Origin: Metarhizobium sp017305935
GTDB taxonomy: Bacteria > Pseudomonadota > Alphaproteobacteria > Rhizobiales > Rhizobiaceae
NCBI RefSeq assembly: GCF_029601685.1
Contig: NZ_JARRIR010000013.1
Span: 1-64,000 of the forward strand
Direction: 5' to 3'
DNA: 64,000 bases
The position numbers and the translations under genes are program-made. This document shows positions 25,318-34,835 of this stretch, piece after piece (within the stretch, counting starts at the first letter, position 1; each line of letters starts with the position of its first letter). The notes beneath the pieces were generated by a model. That model did not search any database, was not told the DNA's origin, and saw only the letters and a program-made list of their open reading frames with translations.

Positions 25318-27525
25318 ATGATCCGTGTCCTTCATCGTTGGCCGGGCCTTCTTGCCGCTCTTTTGCTGTTTGTCCTCAGTCTAAGCGGCGCGGCGCTCTC
25401 GCTGTTTCCTGCCGCCGAACGGTTGTCCGCCCCGCAGGCCGAGGCCGGACTTTCCGTCGCGACGCTGGCCGGCCGCATCCTCACCGTCCACCCTCAGATA
25501 GAACAGATCCGCCGCGCGCCCTCCGGCGAGATCACCGCCTACTGGTTCGAGGATGATGTGCCTCAGGCCGCCCTCATCGATCCCGCAACAGGGCTGGGTG
25601 TCGGCTCCAGCGATCCGAATGCTGTCGAGCAGTGGCTTACCGGCCTGCACCGGTCGCTCTTTCTCGGTGACGGCGGGCGCATCGCGGCGGCAGCGGGGGC
25701 TGCGGCCATGCTGGTCCTGGCTGTGTCTGGCGCAATGCTCGTCGCGCGCAGGGCCGGCGGCTGGCGGCGATGGTTCGCGCCGATACGCGGGCCGCTCCCC
25801 GGACGATTGCATGTCGAGATCGCACGCGTCGCCGCCGCAGGCCTCGTCTTGTCCTCGGTCACCGCATTGTGGATGACGGCGTCGACATTCGATCTCCTTC
25901 CCGACGCGGCCATATCTCCCGTCGCCCGGATCGAGGCAAGCGGTCGGACCGGCATGGCCGCATCGCAAATGGACCTGCTGAAACGGACACTGGTCGCTGA
26001 TTTGCGCAGCCTGGTGTTTCCCGATCCGGCCGATGCGACGGATGTCTTCACGCTCAAGACCGATCGCGGCTCGGGCTATCTGCATCACGGCACCGGCGCG
26101 CTGCTCGCCTGGAGCGACCTGACCGGGTGGCAGCGCCTCTCGGAGACCATCCATATGCTGCATACCGGTCGAGGCGCGGCTGCCTTGGGCCTCGTGCTCG
26201 GCATGATGGGACTCGGCGTGCCGGCGATGGCGGGCACCGGTCTCGTCCTGTGGCTGGCGGGTCGGCGCGGGCGCCCCCGAATTCATGGCAATGCAACGGC
26301 TGGGCGTGCAGAAACGATCCTGCTTGTCGGCAGCGAGAGCGGCAGCACATGGAGCTTCGCTGCGACGCTGCATGCTGCACTGACGAAGATCGGGCAGGCG
26401 GTTCACACCGCGCCGATGTCGTCTTTCGATCCTGAGCGTTACCGGCATGCCCGGCGCATTGTCATCCTTGCGGCAACCTATGGCGATGGCGATGCGCCCG
26501 CTTCGGCGCGGGGGTTCCTCGATCGCCTGCAAACCTCGCCGGCAGAACCGGCTATTCCGATGGCCGTCCTCGGCTTTGGCGACCGCAGCTTCCCGGCCTA
26601 CTGCGCCTTTGCCCAGGACGTCGCCAGGACCGCCGAGGCGCGAGGGTGGAACATGCTGATCCCAAATGACACTGTCGACCGCCAGTCGCCGCAGGATTTT
26701 GCCCGTTGGGGACGATCGCTGGGTGAGTCGCTGAGGATCGGGCTGGAGCTTGTCCATCGGCCGGCCTTGCGGATGGCCTGCTCTCTGACCCTCGTCTCGC
26801 GACGCGAATACGGGGCGGAGGTACAGGCGTCTACGGCGATCCTGCGGTTCGCCCTGCCCAAAGTCTCGCTCTGGCATCGGTTGGTGGGGCGCGGCTTCGG
26901 TCGATTTTCGGCGGGCGACCTTCTCGGCGTGCTGCCCGAGGGCTCGCCCGTTCCCCGGTTCTATTCGCTGGCTTCGGGGCGGCGCGACGGCTTCGTCGAG
27001 ATCGTCGTGAAGAAGCATCCGGCCGGGCTCTGTTCCGGACAGCTCTTCAATCTGGAGCCAGGATGTGCCGTTCGCGCATTCATCCGAACCAATCCCGGCT
27101 TCCATGCCGGCAGGAGCAGGACACCGCTGATCCTGCTCGGAGCTGGAACAGGGATAGGGCCGCTGGCGGGCTTCGTGCGCGCCAATGCGCGCCGCCGTCC
27201 GATCCACCTGTTCTTCGGAATGCGTCATCCTGCCAGCGATTTCCTCTACAAGGACGAACTGACGCGCTGGCGCCGCGAAGGGCGCCTTCGTCAGCTCGTC
27301 GGGGCCTGCTCGCGCGGGCGGATGCCGCGCTATGTCCAGCACGCCCTTCTTGAGGACGCCGCCCAGATCGCGGCCCTGATCCGCGGCGGCGCGCGCATCA
27401 TGGTCTGTGGTGGACGCGACATGGCCGGCGGCGTCTCGGCGGCGCTTGCCAAGATTCTCGCGCCAGCCGGATTGACGCCGGCCCTGCTCAAGGCGGAGGG
27501 GCGCTATGTCGAAGATGTTTACTGA
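25318..27525 (+). CDS. PepSY-TM / flavodoxin / FAD-NAD(P) reductase fusion protein
   Basis: This 735-residue protein joins three modules. Residues 1-330 are a PepSY-associated membrane domain with four hydrophobic helices and conserved His (HRWPGLLAALL, HRSLFLGDGGR, IHMLHTGRG). Residues about 338-475 are flavodoxin-like (LLVGSESGSTWSFA, ATYGDGDAPASA, GFGDRSFPAYCAFA). Residues about 490-735 form a ferredoxin-reductase-type FAD/NAD(P) domain (RFYSLAS, GAGTGIGPLAGF, CGGRDMAGG). It should take electrons from cytosolic NAD(P)H through FAD and FMN to the membrane and outward. ATG 25318 is chosen over GTG 25309. The apbE gene overlaps its end by 20 bases. Confidence 0.88.
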   Translation: MIRVLHRWPGLLAALLLFVLSLSGAALSLFPAAERLSAPQAEAGLSVATLAGRILTVHPQIEQIRRAPSGEITAYWFEDDVPQAALIDPATGLGVGSSDPNAVEQWLTGLHRSLFLGDGGRIAAAAGAAAMLVLAVSGAMLVARRAGGWRRWFAPIRGPLPGRLHVEIARVAAAGLVLSSVTALWMTASTFDLLPDAAISPVARIEASGRTGMAASQMDLLKRTLVADLRSLVFPDPADATDVFTLKTDRGSGYLHHGTGALLAWSDLTGWQRLSETIHMLHTGRGAAALGLVLGMMGLGVPAMAGTGLVLWLAGRRGRPRIHGNATAGRAETILLVGSESGSTWSFAATLHAALTKIGQAVHTAPMSSFDPERYRHARRIVILAATYGDGDAPASARGFLDRLQTSPAEPAIPMAVLGFGDRSFPAYCAFAQDVARTAEARGWNMLIPNDTVDRQSPQDFARWGRSLGESLRIGLELVHRPALRMACSLTLVSRREYGAEVQASTAILRFALPKVSLWHRLVGRGFGRFSAGDLLGVLPEGSPVPRFYSLASGRRDGFVEIVVKKHPAGLCSGQLFNLEPGCAVRAFIRTNPGFHAGRSRTPLILLGAGTGIGPLAGFVRANARRRPIHLFFGMRHPASDFLYKDELTRWRREGRLRQLVGACSRGRMPRYVQHALLEDAAQIAALIRGGARIMVCGGRDMAGGVSAALAKILAPAGLTPALLKAEGRYVEDVY

Positions 27526-28480
27526 TCCGATCAGGCACACGCTCAACGGAGCGACCATGGGAACGCGCTGGTCGGCGCTGTTCTATGCGGTGGCAGGGAT
27601 CGACCCGAAACCAGTTCACAATGCTCTTCAGGCGGAAATGGACGAGATAGACGCTGAGATGTCCATCTGGAAGCCCGACAGCGCTCTGATGCTGTTGAAT
27701 GCTGGTCCCGTCGGCGACTGGATCGAGGTGCCGGCGCGTCTGGCAGACGTGCTGCGCTTGGCGCTTGAAATCGGTCGTGCGTCCGGCGGGGCTTTCGATA
27801 TCGGCGTGGGCGATGCTGTCAACGCCTGGGGCTTCGGCCCTTGTGCGGCTGACCGGAACCTGATCCGGGATGCGCTGGGGACATCACGCCAACCCGCCCA
27901 CGCCGTGGTCGAGCTCGATCCTGTTCATGCGAAGGTGCGAAAGCACGCGCCGATTTCGATCGACCTGAATGGCATCGCCAAGGGTTATGCCGTCGACCGA
28001 CTGGCGGCGACGTTGTCCCGCTTCGACATTGCTTCCGGCCTCGTGGGAATTGACGGCGAGATGAGAGCGCTCGGCCTGGGCTTCGACGACGAACCGTGGA
28101 ACGTCGCCATAGAAAGTCCCGACATAGCCCGTCGTGCACCACACTCGATGCTCGCCTTGCAGGACGCCGCAGTCGCCACCTCTGGCGATTACCGGCATTG
28201 GACCGTCGTGAACGGCCGCCGCCTCTCGCACACCATGGATCCGCGGCGCGGCGCACCGCTGCTGTCATCGCCTGCCTCGGTTACCGTCGTTGCGCGAAGC
28301 TGCGCCGAAGCCGATGCGTGGGCGACCGCCTTGATGGTCCTCGGCCCGACGCCCGGGATAGAAGTCGCCTGGCGCCTCGGCCTCGACGTACTGTTTCTGC
28401 TGCGCGACGCCTCTGGCGGATTTCAGCCGATGGCGACAGGACCGCTCTTCTCGATAGGCCGGAATCCCAATTTGACATGA
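27506..28480 (+). CDS. apbE: FAD:protein FMN transferase
   Basis: This 324-residue ApbE-family enzyme transfers FMN from FAD to Ser/Thr of target proteins. Family motifs are NGATMGTRWSALF near the N terminus, FDIGVGDAVNAWGFG, ISIDLNGIAKGYAVD, ATSGDYRHW and LSHTMDPRRG with the metal-binding region, and ADAWATALMVLG. No signal peptide or lipobox is visible, although many ApbE proteins act in the periplasm, so its location is unclear. The natural target is the DUF2271 protein in the same operon. Its start overlaps the reductase gene. Confidence 0.9.
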   Translation: MSKMFTDPIRHTLNGATMGTRWSALFYAVAGIDPKPVHNALQAEMDEIDAEMSIWKPDSALMLLNAGPVGDWIEVPARLADVLRLALEIGRASGGAFDIGVGDAVNAWGFGPCAADRNLIRDALGTSRQPAHAVVELDPVHAKVRKHAPISIDLNGIAKGYAVDRLAATLSRFDIASGLVGIDGEMRALGLGFDDEPWNVAIESPDIARRAPHSMLALQDAAVATSGDYRHWTVVNGRRLSHTMDPRRGAPLLSSPASVTVVARSCAEADAWATALMVLGPTPGIEVAWRLGLDVLFLLRDASGGFQPMATGPLFSIGRNPNLT

Positions 28481-28643
28481 CCGACGAGTATATCGAGGCC
28501 GTCGCAGGGCACCGGCACCATGGAATGTCCACCTGCTGTGTCAGGCGGTTTGGAAGGCGCGAGGCATGGCGTTTGCCTCTGACACTGCCCCGTTGAAATA
28601 ATCCATTTTGAAGTAAGCTCTGGCCCATTGAAAGGACCAGGGA

Positions 28644-28703
28644 ATGAAGCCCAACCGTGTCACAGACGAACAGGTCATCAACATCTCGGCCAACTGTCAT
28701 TGA
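28644..28703 (+). mobile_element. possible IS3-family OrfA start, remnant
   Basis: A 19-codon frame starting MKPNRVTDEQVINI resembles the first residues of IS3-family OrfA proteins (MK..RFTEEQII). It is preceded by an AAAGGACCAGGG ribosome-binding-like stretch and ends at TGA 28703. Nothing else of a transposase follows. The fragment is short, so this is tentative. No other gene is seen between apbE and the lysR-type gene (28481-28782). Confidence 0.35.
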
Positions 28704-28782
28704 CGGCTATCGGGATCAGCATCTGTGCGCGTGTGCCGAGCGCTTGTTTCCAGCCGCCGCGCTTGCGCACCGTCAGCCTTAG

Positions 28783-29703
28783 TCACGCGTCGAGGACTTT
28801 TGCCAATCTGGTCGACATGTTCGCCGCTGCGCTGTGCAGCGCGGCTACGAATTTTTTCGCCTGGGCTGCACGGGTGCTGTGGGCCGGACGCCAGACGGAC
28901 AGGACATAGGGTACGGAGACCGAGAGCCTGCGAAACACCACATCGCGGCCCATATGGCTGGCAGCGGTCAGGGGATTGATGACCGAAATCCCCATGCCGA
29001 GGGCGACCATCGCGCAGACACTGGCTGCGGTGGTCGTTTCCGCAGCATAATTGCACGCGACGCCTGCGGACGAAAATACATCATCGAGCTTGTGACGGTA
29101 GGGATCGTTCTGGCCGAAATAGATGAAGGGCTGACCGGTAAAATCCATCGGCGTCACCATCCTCTGCCGGGCGAGGCCATGACCGGGCGGCAGGACGCAG
29201 ACCATGTCGCCTGCGAGAATGGTTTCGATCGCAGCCCCTCTGCGCTCGGTCAAACTCTCCGTCAAGCCGAGATCGAAAACCTGGGTCGTCATTTCCTGGA
29301 GCAATGAGGGCTCCTCGTGCGAATGGATCGAGAAATGGATCGGCGGTCGCGCGCGCAGGAGGAGCCGGATCGCCTGCGGAATGATCGATTCGGCATAGGC
29401 GGGAATGGTGGCGATGCGAAAATTGGCGGCGCTGCGGGTGCGGATGGCGCTTGCCGCGCGATTGATCTCGTCCAGCCCGACGAAGGAACGCACCACAACC
29501 TCGTGCAGGAGCGCCGCCTGTTCCGTCGGCGTAAGCCGTCGCCCGAAGCGCTGGAACAGTTCGAAACCGAGACGCTGTTCCATCTCGCGGATTTCCCGGC
29601 TGAGAGTGGGCTGCGAGCTGCCCAGTTGCAGGGCGGCCGCGGTGACGCTCTTGTTGATCATCACGGCGTTGAAAACCTCGATTTGTCGCTGGCTGAGCTT
29701 CAA
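28783..29703 (-). CDS. LysR-family transcriptional regulator
   Basis: This 306-residue regulator has an N-terminal winged helix (QIEVFNAVMINKSVTAAALQLGSSQPTLSREIREME) and a LysR substrate-binding domain (FDLGLTES, GDMVCVLPPGHGLA, ALGMGISVINPLTA). It is divergent from the decarboxylase gene, with 118 AT-rich bases between, the usual arrangement for a regulator of the facing operon. LysR partners of lysA genes are well known, and DAP or a peptide breakdown product is a plausible inducer. Confidence 0.9.
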   Translation of the reverse strand: MKLSQRQIEVFNAVMINKSVTAAALQLGSSQPTLSREIREMEQRLGFELFQRFGRRLTPTEQAALLHEVVVRSFVGLDEINRAASAIRTRSAANFRIATIPAYAESIIPQAIRLLLRARPPIHFSIHSHEEPSLLQEMTTQVFDLGLTESLTERRGAAIETILAGDMVCVLPPGHGLARQRMVTPMDFTGQPFIYFGQNDPYRHKLDDVFSSAGVACNYAAETTTAASVCAMVALGMGISVINPLTAASHMGRDVVFRRLSVSVPYVLSVWRPAHSTRAAQAKKFVAALHSAAANMSTRLAKVLDA

Positions 29704-29821
29704 GGCGAATTCTCCTCGTCTCGATCCATATCAGAAATGAATAAAAGAATGAAAGAAAGCATTATGGAATCATGGAACGATATGAAAGCTTCACAGAGCG
29801 AAAACATCGAAATGAAACATC

Positions 29822-31159
29822 ATGACCGACGCGAGTACTCTTTCTCATATGAACATCAAGGACATGTCTCGCCGGTGGCTGAAACGGGGCGAGGGCGGCC
29901 GACTGCACGCCGAAAACATACCGCTCCATCACATCGCTGATGTCGTGGGCACGCCTTTCTATTGTTATTCCGCCGGCGCGCTGCGTGACAATTATGCGCG
30001 GCTGAAGGCGGCGGTTGCAGCATCAGGCGTTTCGATCTGTTTTGCCGTGAAGGCATGTAGCAACATCAACATCCTGGCGGAACTGGCGCGCCAAGGCTGT
30101 GGCATGGATATCGTGTCCGGCGGCGAGATGGCGCGCGCGCTGGCGGCGGGAACGCCGCCGGAGCGCATCATCTTCTCCGGCGTCGGAAAGACACGCGCGG
30201 AGATCCATGGCGCGCTCGAGGCCGGTGTTTATCAATTGAACGTCGAAAGCCAGGCGGAACTGGACATCGTCGCGGCAGTCGCCCGCGAAACGCAGATTCG
30301 CGCGCCCATTGCCCTGCGGGTCAATCCCGATGTCGATGCGCTCACCCATGCCAAGATCACCACCGCGAAGAAAGACAGCAAATTCGGAATAGCCATCGGC
30401 GAGATTCCCGCGCTTTACGCGGCGGCCTCGGCGCGGCCCGAATTGCGCATGGTCGGCCTGGCCGTGCATATCGGCTCGCAGATACTCGATCTCACGCCCT
30501 TTCGGGACGCCTGGTCGGCGCTGGCGGGCCTGGTGCGCCGTTTGCGTGACGACGGGTTTTCCGTCGAACGGCTTGACCTCGGCGGTGGGCTGGGGATCGG
30601 AGACGACATCCAGGCCGGGCCGGATCTGGCGGAGTACGCGGCGATCATCGCCGCGACCGTCGGCGATCTCGGTTGCAAGCTCAATATCGAGCCGGGCCGC
30701 TGGCTGTCCGGGCGGACAGGGGTGCTGGCGAGCGAGGTTCTCTACGTCAAGCAAAGCGCGGGCACGCCGATTGCGGTGATCGACGCCGCCATGAACGATC
30801 TCATGCGCCCGGCGCTTTACAGCGCCCGGCATCCGGTCCTGACGGATGGGCCTGCGCGCGCCGTGGAACCGGGCAGCGACGACGTCTGCCGTATCGTCGG
30901 CCCGATATGCGAAAGCTCGGATGACTTCGGCAAATATGAAGGGCTCGGGACCGTGCTCGCCGGCGACCTTCTGGTGTTCGACAATGTCGGCGCATACGGC
31001 GCGGCCATGTCCTCCACCTACAATTCCCGCGACCTGGTTGCGGAAGTGCTGGTGGATGGCGAGCGGTTCCGGGTGGTCCGGCGGCGAGCGACGATTGCGG
31101 ATGCTCTGCAACTGGAACAGCCGGAGGCATGGCACAGCAAAAAAAATCCTGTCGGTTAG
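29822..31159 (+). CDS. lysA: diaminopimelate-decarboxylase-family PLP enzyme
   Basis: This 445-residue fold-type III PLP enzyme has the PLP-binding Lys in FAVKACSN, the HIGSQI motif, GGGLGIGDD, EPGRW for substrate binding, CESSDD with the active-site Cys, and GAYGAAMSSTYNSR near the end. These fit meso-DAP decarboxylase (DAP to L-lysine), although D-lysine/D-ornithine decarboxylases share the fold. Its place before a peptide importer and D-aminopeptidase suggests a catabolic rather than biosynthetic copy. ATG 29822 is used; ATG 29849 or 29864, the latter after AAGGAC, are alternatives. Confidence 0.82.
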   Translation: MTDASTLSHMNIKDMSRRWLKRGEGGRLHAENIPLHHIADVVGTPFYCYSAGALRDNYARLKAAVAASGVSICFAVKACSNINILAELARQGCGMDIVSGGEMARALAAGTPPERIIFSGVGKTRAEIHGALEAGVYQLNVESQAELDIVAAVARETQIRAPIALRVNPDVDALTHAKITTAKKDSKFGIAIGEIPALYAAASARPELRMVGLAVHIGSQILDLTPFRDAWSALAGLVRRLRDDGFSVERLDLGGGLGIGDDIQAGPDLAEYAAIIAATVGDLGCKLNIEPGRWLSGRTGVLASEVLYVKQSAGTPIAVIDAAMNDLMRPALYSARHPVLTDGPARAVEPGSDDVCRIVGPICESSDDFGKYEGLGTVLAGDLLVFDNVGAYGAAMSSTYNSRDLVAEVLVDGERFRVVRRRATIADALQLEQPEAWHSKKNPVG

Positions 31160-31271
31160 GCGCCGACAGGCAAATCCCGGGATTGTGCGACACGCCCGGG
31201 AGGTTCAGAGAAGTCGCTATCAAGGTCTGCGCCGGCTGTTTGCCGGGGACAAAACCGCCAAGAGGTGTGAC

Positions 31272-32855
31272 GTGAAAAACAAGATGAAGCTTTTGCTGGC
31301 AACCGGCCTGGTCGGCCTTGCCCTGGTCTCCCCCGTGCTTGCCGAGAACATGCTGCGGGTATCCTATACGGAAGATCCCAAGACCGCCGATGCCCAGATG
31401 ACATCGGATGCCTATACGCTGCCGCTGAACATCTTCGACCGCCTGGTCGAAGCCGAAACGACCGGCCCCGGCGAATCCGCTCTGGTGCCCGGCCTTGCCG
31501 AGAAATGGGAGATTTCCGGCGATGGCCTGACCTATACGTTCCATCTGCGGCAGGGCGTGAAGTTTCACGACGGCGCCGAACTGACCGCCGACGACGTCGT
31601 CTACACGATCGACCGGATGCTCAATCCGGCGACCAAGGCGCTCGGCAGCGATATCTTCACCTTCGTGGCGGGTTCGCAGGACCGGCTCGATGGCAAGGCC
31701 GATAGCGTCTCGGGAGTGAAAGCGCTGGACAAGTACACGGTCCAGATTCAGCTCAGCCAGCCCTATGCCGCCTTCCTCGCGCTTCTGGCCAGCCCACAGG
31801 CTTCGATCTACAATCGGGCCTTCACCGAGGCCGCCGGCGACAAGTTCGGTCTCACCCCGGAGACGACCAACGGCACCGGCCCGTTCATCCTGCGCGACTA
31901 TACCTTGAACGACAGCCAGATGCTCGAAGCCAACGACAACTATTTCCGCGGCCGGCCGAAGCTCGACCGCCTGCTGGTGCGTGTCGTATCCGATTCCGAA
32001 ACCCTGCGCATGCTGTTCGAGTCGGATGAAATCGACGTGTTCGACCTGGATTATGCACCGACGCAGACTCCTTATTTCTACGGAAACGATCAATGGAAGT
32101 CCCAGATCCGCGCTGGCGCGCGCGTCGGGCTCTACTATTACAACATCAACCAGAAGAGAAAGCCGTTCGACGACGTCCGGGTCCGCCGCGCCTTCCAGAT
32201 GGCCATCGACCGCCAGGCCATCCTCGACAAGAATTTCTACGGCAAGGGCAAGCTCGAGGATGGCGTCATGCCGCGCGGCCTGGTCTGCTATTCGCCCGCC
32301 GCCCCCATCGAGCACAACCCGGCCAAGGCGAAGCAACTGCTGGCAGAGGCCGGCTATCCCGATGGCGTCGAGATCAACCTGCAGCAGGTCTCCAGCTGGT
32401 CGTCGAAATGGGCTGACATGAACCAGATCATCCAGGCGCAGGTCGCCGAAGCCGGGTTCAAGGCCAATATCGTCACCACCGACGAAGCCGCCTATCTGGC
32501 GGCGCGAAAGGCGGGCGAGACGGACGCCTACACCCAGGTCTGGTCGGCGGATTTCAACGATCCCGACAATTTCTTCTACACGTTCTTCTCGCAGAGCGGC
32601 AGCAAGGTCCGGGCCTACAACAATGACGACGCGCAGGTATTCGCGGATCTCGACAAGGCGCGCGGAATGACGGACCAAGCCGCCCGCTGCAAGCTCTACC
32701 AGGAGCTGACAACGAGAATCGTCGAAAAGGATGCCGCCTGGGTGCCGCTGTTCAGCCTCGACCACAGCTTCGTCGTGCAGAAGCGGGTCAAGAACTTCGT
32801 CGTTCCGTGGAACGGCTGGAGCGATATGAGCTACTACAAGGTCGAGGTCGAGTAA
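31272..32855 (+). CDS. peptide ABC transporter substrate-binding protein (SBP_bac_5)
   Basis: This 527-residue periplasmic protein has a signal peptide ending LAE (about residue 25) and the family-5 solute-binding layout: LVPGLAEKWEISGDGLTYTF, FHDGAELTADDVVYTIDR, VRRAFQMAIDRQAI, NPAKAKQLLAEAGY. It delivers oligopeptides or similar ligands to the permeases encoded next. GTG 31272 lies 5 bases after AGAGGTG; ATG 31284 is the alternative. The 112-base gap from the decarboxylase gene has no visible terminator, so co-transcription is likely. Confidence 0.88.
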   Translation: MKNKMKLLLATGLVGLALVSPVLAENMLRVSYTEDPKTADAQMTSDAYTLPLNIFDRLVEAETTGPGESALVPGLAEKWEISGDGLTYTFHLRQGVKFHDGAELTADDVVYTIDRMLNPATKALGSDIFTFVAGSQDRLDGKADSVSGVKALDKYTVQIQLSQPYAAFLALLASPQASIYNRAFTEAAGDKFGLTPETTNGTGPFILRDYTLNDSQMLEANDNYFRGRPKLDRLLVRVVSDSETLRMLFESDEIDVFDLDYAPTQTPYFYGNDQWKSQIRAGARVGLYYYNINQKRKPFDDVRVRRAFQMAIDRQAILDKNFYGKGKLEDGVMPRGLVCYSPAAPIEHNPAKAKQLLAEAGYPDGVEINLQQVSSWSSKWADMNQIIQAQVAEAGFKANIVTTDEAAYLAARKAGETDAYTQVWSADFNDPDNFFYTFFSQSGSKVRAYNNDDAQVFADLDKARGMTDQAARCKLYQELTTRIVEKDAAWVPLFSLDHSFVVQKRVKNFVVPWNGWSDMSYYKVEVE

Positions 32856-32999
32856 GGTCGGGCAAGACGTTTCCTGCTATCCGCCTTGCTCGGGATCCAG
32901 TTGGATTTGAGTATTCAATTTCCTGATCCGGGCCGCGGGCGTGTGACGCCCGTGGCCTCGCCGCTCCCCCCGGACCGCCGACCGGAGAACCCACCGCCG

Positions 33000-33935
33000 A
33001 TGCTGATCTTCGTCATTCGACGCCTTGCCGTCTCGATTCCGGTGCTGATCGGGATCACAGCCATCCTGTTCGTCATGTTGAATGTCGTGCCCGGCGATCC
33101 CGTGGCGCTGATGATGAAGGAACATGCGAGCGCCGACGTCATCGAGCGGCTTCGGGCGCAGATGCATCTCGACGATCCGCTGATCACCCGCTACCTGCGT
33201 TTCCTCGGGGATGCGCTGCACGGTGATCTGGGCATGTCGATCAAGCTCAACCGCAGCGTGACCTCCCTGATCCTGACCGCGTTTCCGGCCACGCTTCTGC
33301 TGGCCGGCTGCGCCGCCGCCGTGTCTTGGATCGTCGGAATTCCCGCCGGTATCCTGTCGGCGGTGCGCCGCGACAGCCTGCTCGACAATTTCTTCATGGG
33401 CTTTTCGCTGCTGGGCGTATCGATGCCGATCTTCTGGTCGGCGCTGCTCATGCAGTATATCTTCGCGCTCAAGCTGAAATGGTTGCCGGTGTCTGGCTTC
33501 TATGGCTGGAAATACCTCATTCTGCCCGCTGTCGTGCTTGGCTGGAGTTCGGCCGGGGTCATCGCCCGTCTCACGCGTTCGAGCCTGCTGGAAGTCATGC
33601 GTCATGATTATATCCGCACGGCCCGCGCCAAGGGTCTTCGCGAGGTCCGCGTCATTTCCCGGCACGCGCTGAAGAACGCGCTGATTCCCGTTGTGACCAT
33701 CATGGCAATCCAGGTGGCGACGCTTCTGTCGGGCGCCGTCATCACCGAAGCGATCTTCGGTATTCCGGGCGTGGGGCGTATTTCCGTCAACGCCATTCAA
33801 TCCCGCGACATGCCGTTGCTGCAGGGCTCGGTGCTGTTCGCCACCGCGCTGGTCATTCTCGGGAACCTGATCGCCGATATTCTGTATTCCGTTCTGGATC
33901 CCCGAATTCGCTCCGAGATGAAGAGGGACGTCTGA
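33000..33935 (+). CDS. peptide ABC transporter permease 1 (DppB-like)
   Basis: This 311-residue inner-membrane permease starts MLIFVIRRLAVSIPVLIGI, the typical DppB/OppB N terminus, and contains the coupling motif EVMRHDYIRTARAKGL with the EAA-type sequence and the C-terminal EAIFGIPGVGR. Six membrane helices are apparent. The longer frame to 32886 has no family similarity. The next permease starts one base before this gene ends. Confidence 0.9.
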   Translation: MLIFVIRRLAVSIPVLIGITAILFVMLNVVPGDPVALMMKEHASADVIERLRAQMHLDDPLITRYLRFLGDALHGDLGMSIKLNRSVTSLILTAFPATLLLAGCAAAVSWIVGIPAGILSAVRRDSLLDNFFMGFSLLGVSMPIFWSALLMQYIFALKLKWLPVSGFYGWKYLILPAVVLGWSSAGVIARLTRSSLLEVMRHDYIRTARAKGLREVRVISRHALKNALIPVVTIMAIQVATLLSGAVITEAIFGIPGVGRISVNAIQSRDMPLLQGSVLFATALVILGNLIADILYSVLDPRIRSEMKRDV

Positions 33936-34831
33936 TGAGCATGCCCGTCGAGTCCGTAATCGTCGGAAGCGCCCCGGAAACCATCGAAGAGGCGAGTTTC
34001 CTCGGCGACAGCCTGCGGGCGTTTCGCAGGAATCGCATGGCAATGGCGGGGCTGGCCTTCGTCGTGCTGCTGGTGCTGTCGACGATCTTCGTTCCATGGA
34101 TCAGTCCGCACGATCCCTATCGCGTGGCGCTTGACGAACAGTTGCTGCCCGCCTCCGCGACCTATTGGCTCGGAACCGACAATTTCGGCAGGGACGTGCT
34201 GACGCGCATCCTCTATGGCGCGCGCATCTCGCTCGTGGTCGGCATCGTGCCGAGCCTTCTCTCGTTGATGATCGGCACCGTTCTGGGCATCCTCAGCGGC
34301 TATTTCGGCGGGCGCACGGATTTCACGGTGATGCGGCTTGCCGATATGATGATCGCCTTTCCCTCGCTGCTGCTCGCCATGGTGGTGATGTATACGCTCG
34401 GCGCCAATCTTCTCAACATTTTCCTCGCCCTGGCGCTGGTCGGCTGGGCCGGCGTGGCGCGTGTCGTGCGTGCGCAGACGCTGGCGTTGAAGCAGAAGGA
34501 ATTCATCGAGGCCGCCCACGCCGGCGGCACGTCGCGGCCGACGATCATGCTGCGCCATATTTTCCCGAATGTGGTGCCGACGCTGATCGTGCTGTTCTCG
34601 CTGTCGATCCCCGAAGCGATCATGTGGGAATCGAGCCTCAGCTTCCTCGGTGTGGGCGTGCAGCCGCCCGAAGCGAGCTGGGGCCTGCTGGTCGCCAAAG
34701 GCAAGGAGTACCTGTTTCAGGCGCCGCTGGTGGCGATCTCGCCGGGGATTGCGATCCTGCTGACGGTGCTTGCCTTCAACTTTATCGGTGACGGTCTGCG
34801 CGATGCGCTCGATCCCTCCATGAAGGACTGA
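33935..34831 (+). CDS. peptide ABC transporter permease 2 (DppC-like)
   Basis: This 298-residue permease has the DppC hallmarks: an N-terminal cytosolic segment with FRRNRMAMAGL, the HDPY and YWLGTDNFGRDVLTRILYG motifs, the coupling loop KEFIEAAHAGG, and LSFLGVGVQPPEASWG near the end. It pairs with permease 1 to form the channel. The start overlaps the upstream stop (TGATG). Confidence 0.9.
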   Translation: MSMPVESVIVGSAPETIEEASFLGDSLRAFRRNRMAMAGLAFVVLLVLSTIFVPWISPHDPYRVALDEQLLPASATYWLGTDNFGRDVLTRILYGARISLVVGIVPSLLSLMIGTVLGILSGYFGGRTDFTVMRLADMMIAFPSLLLAMVVMYTLGANLLNIFLALALVGWAGVARVVRAQTLALKQKEFIEAAHAGGTSRPTIMLRHIFPNVVPTLIVLFSLSIPEAIMWESSLSFLGVGVQPPEASWGLLVAKGKEYLFQAPLVAISPGIAILLTVLAFNFIGDGLRDALDPSMKD

Positions 34832-34835
34832 ACCG

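Noticed and set aside
25381..27558. 725-codon minus-strand frame across the PepSY-flavodoxin-reductase gene
   Set aside because: A shadow of the GC-rich sense gene; its translation is low-complexity and Arg/Gln-rich with no recognisable domain.
29734..29940. Run of six ATG(A/G)AA triplets upstream of lysA opening a leader frame
   Set aside because: The frame runs into lysA in another phase with no similarity or ribosome binding site; probably AT-rich promoter sequence.
30801..32765. 654-codon minus-strand frame across lysA and the binding-protein gene
   Set aside because: Same codon-mirror effect; the sense strand carries signal peptide and solute-binding motifs.
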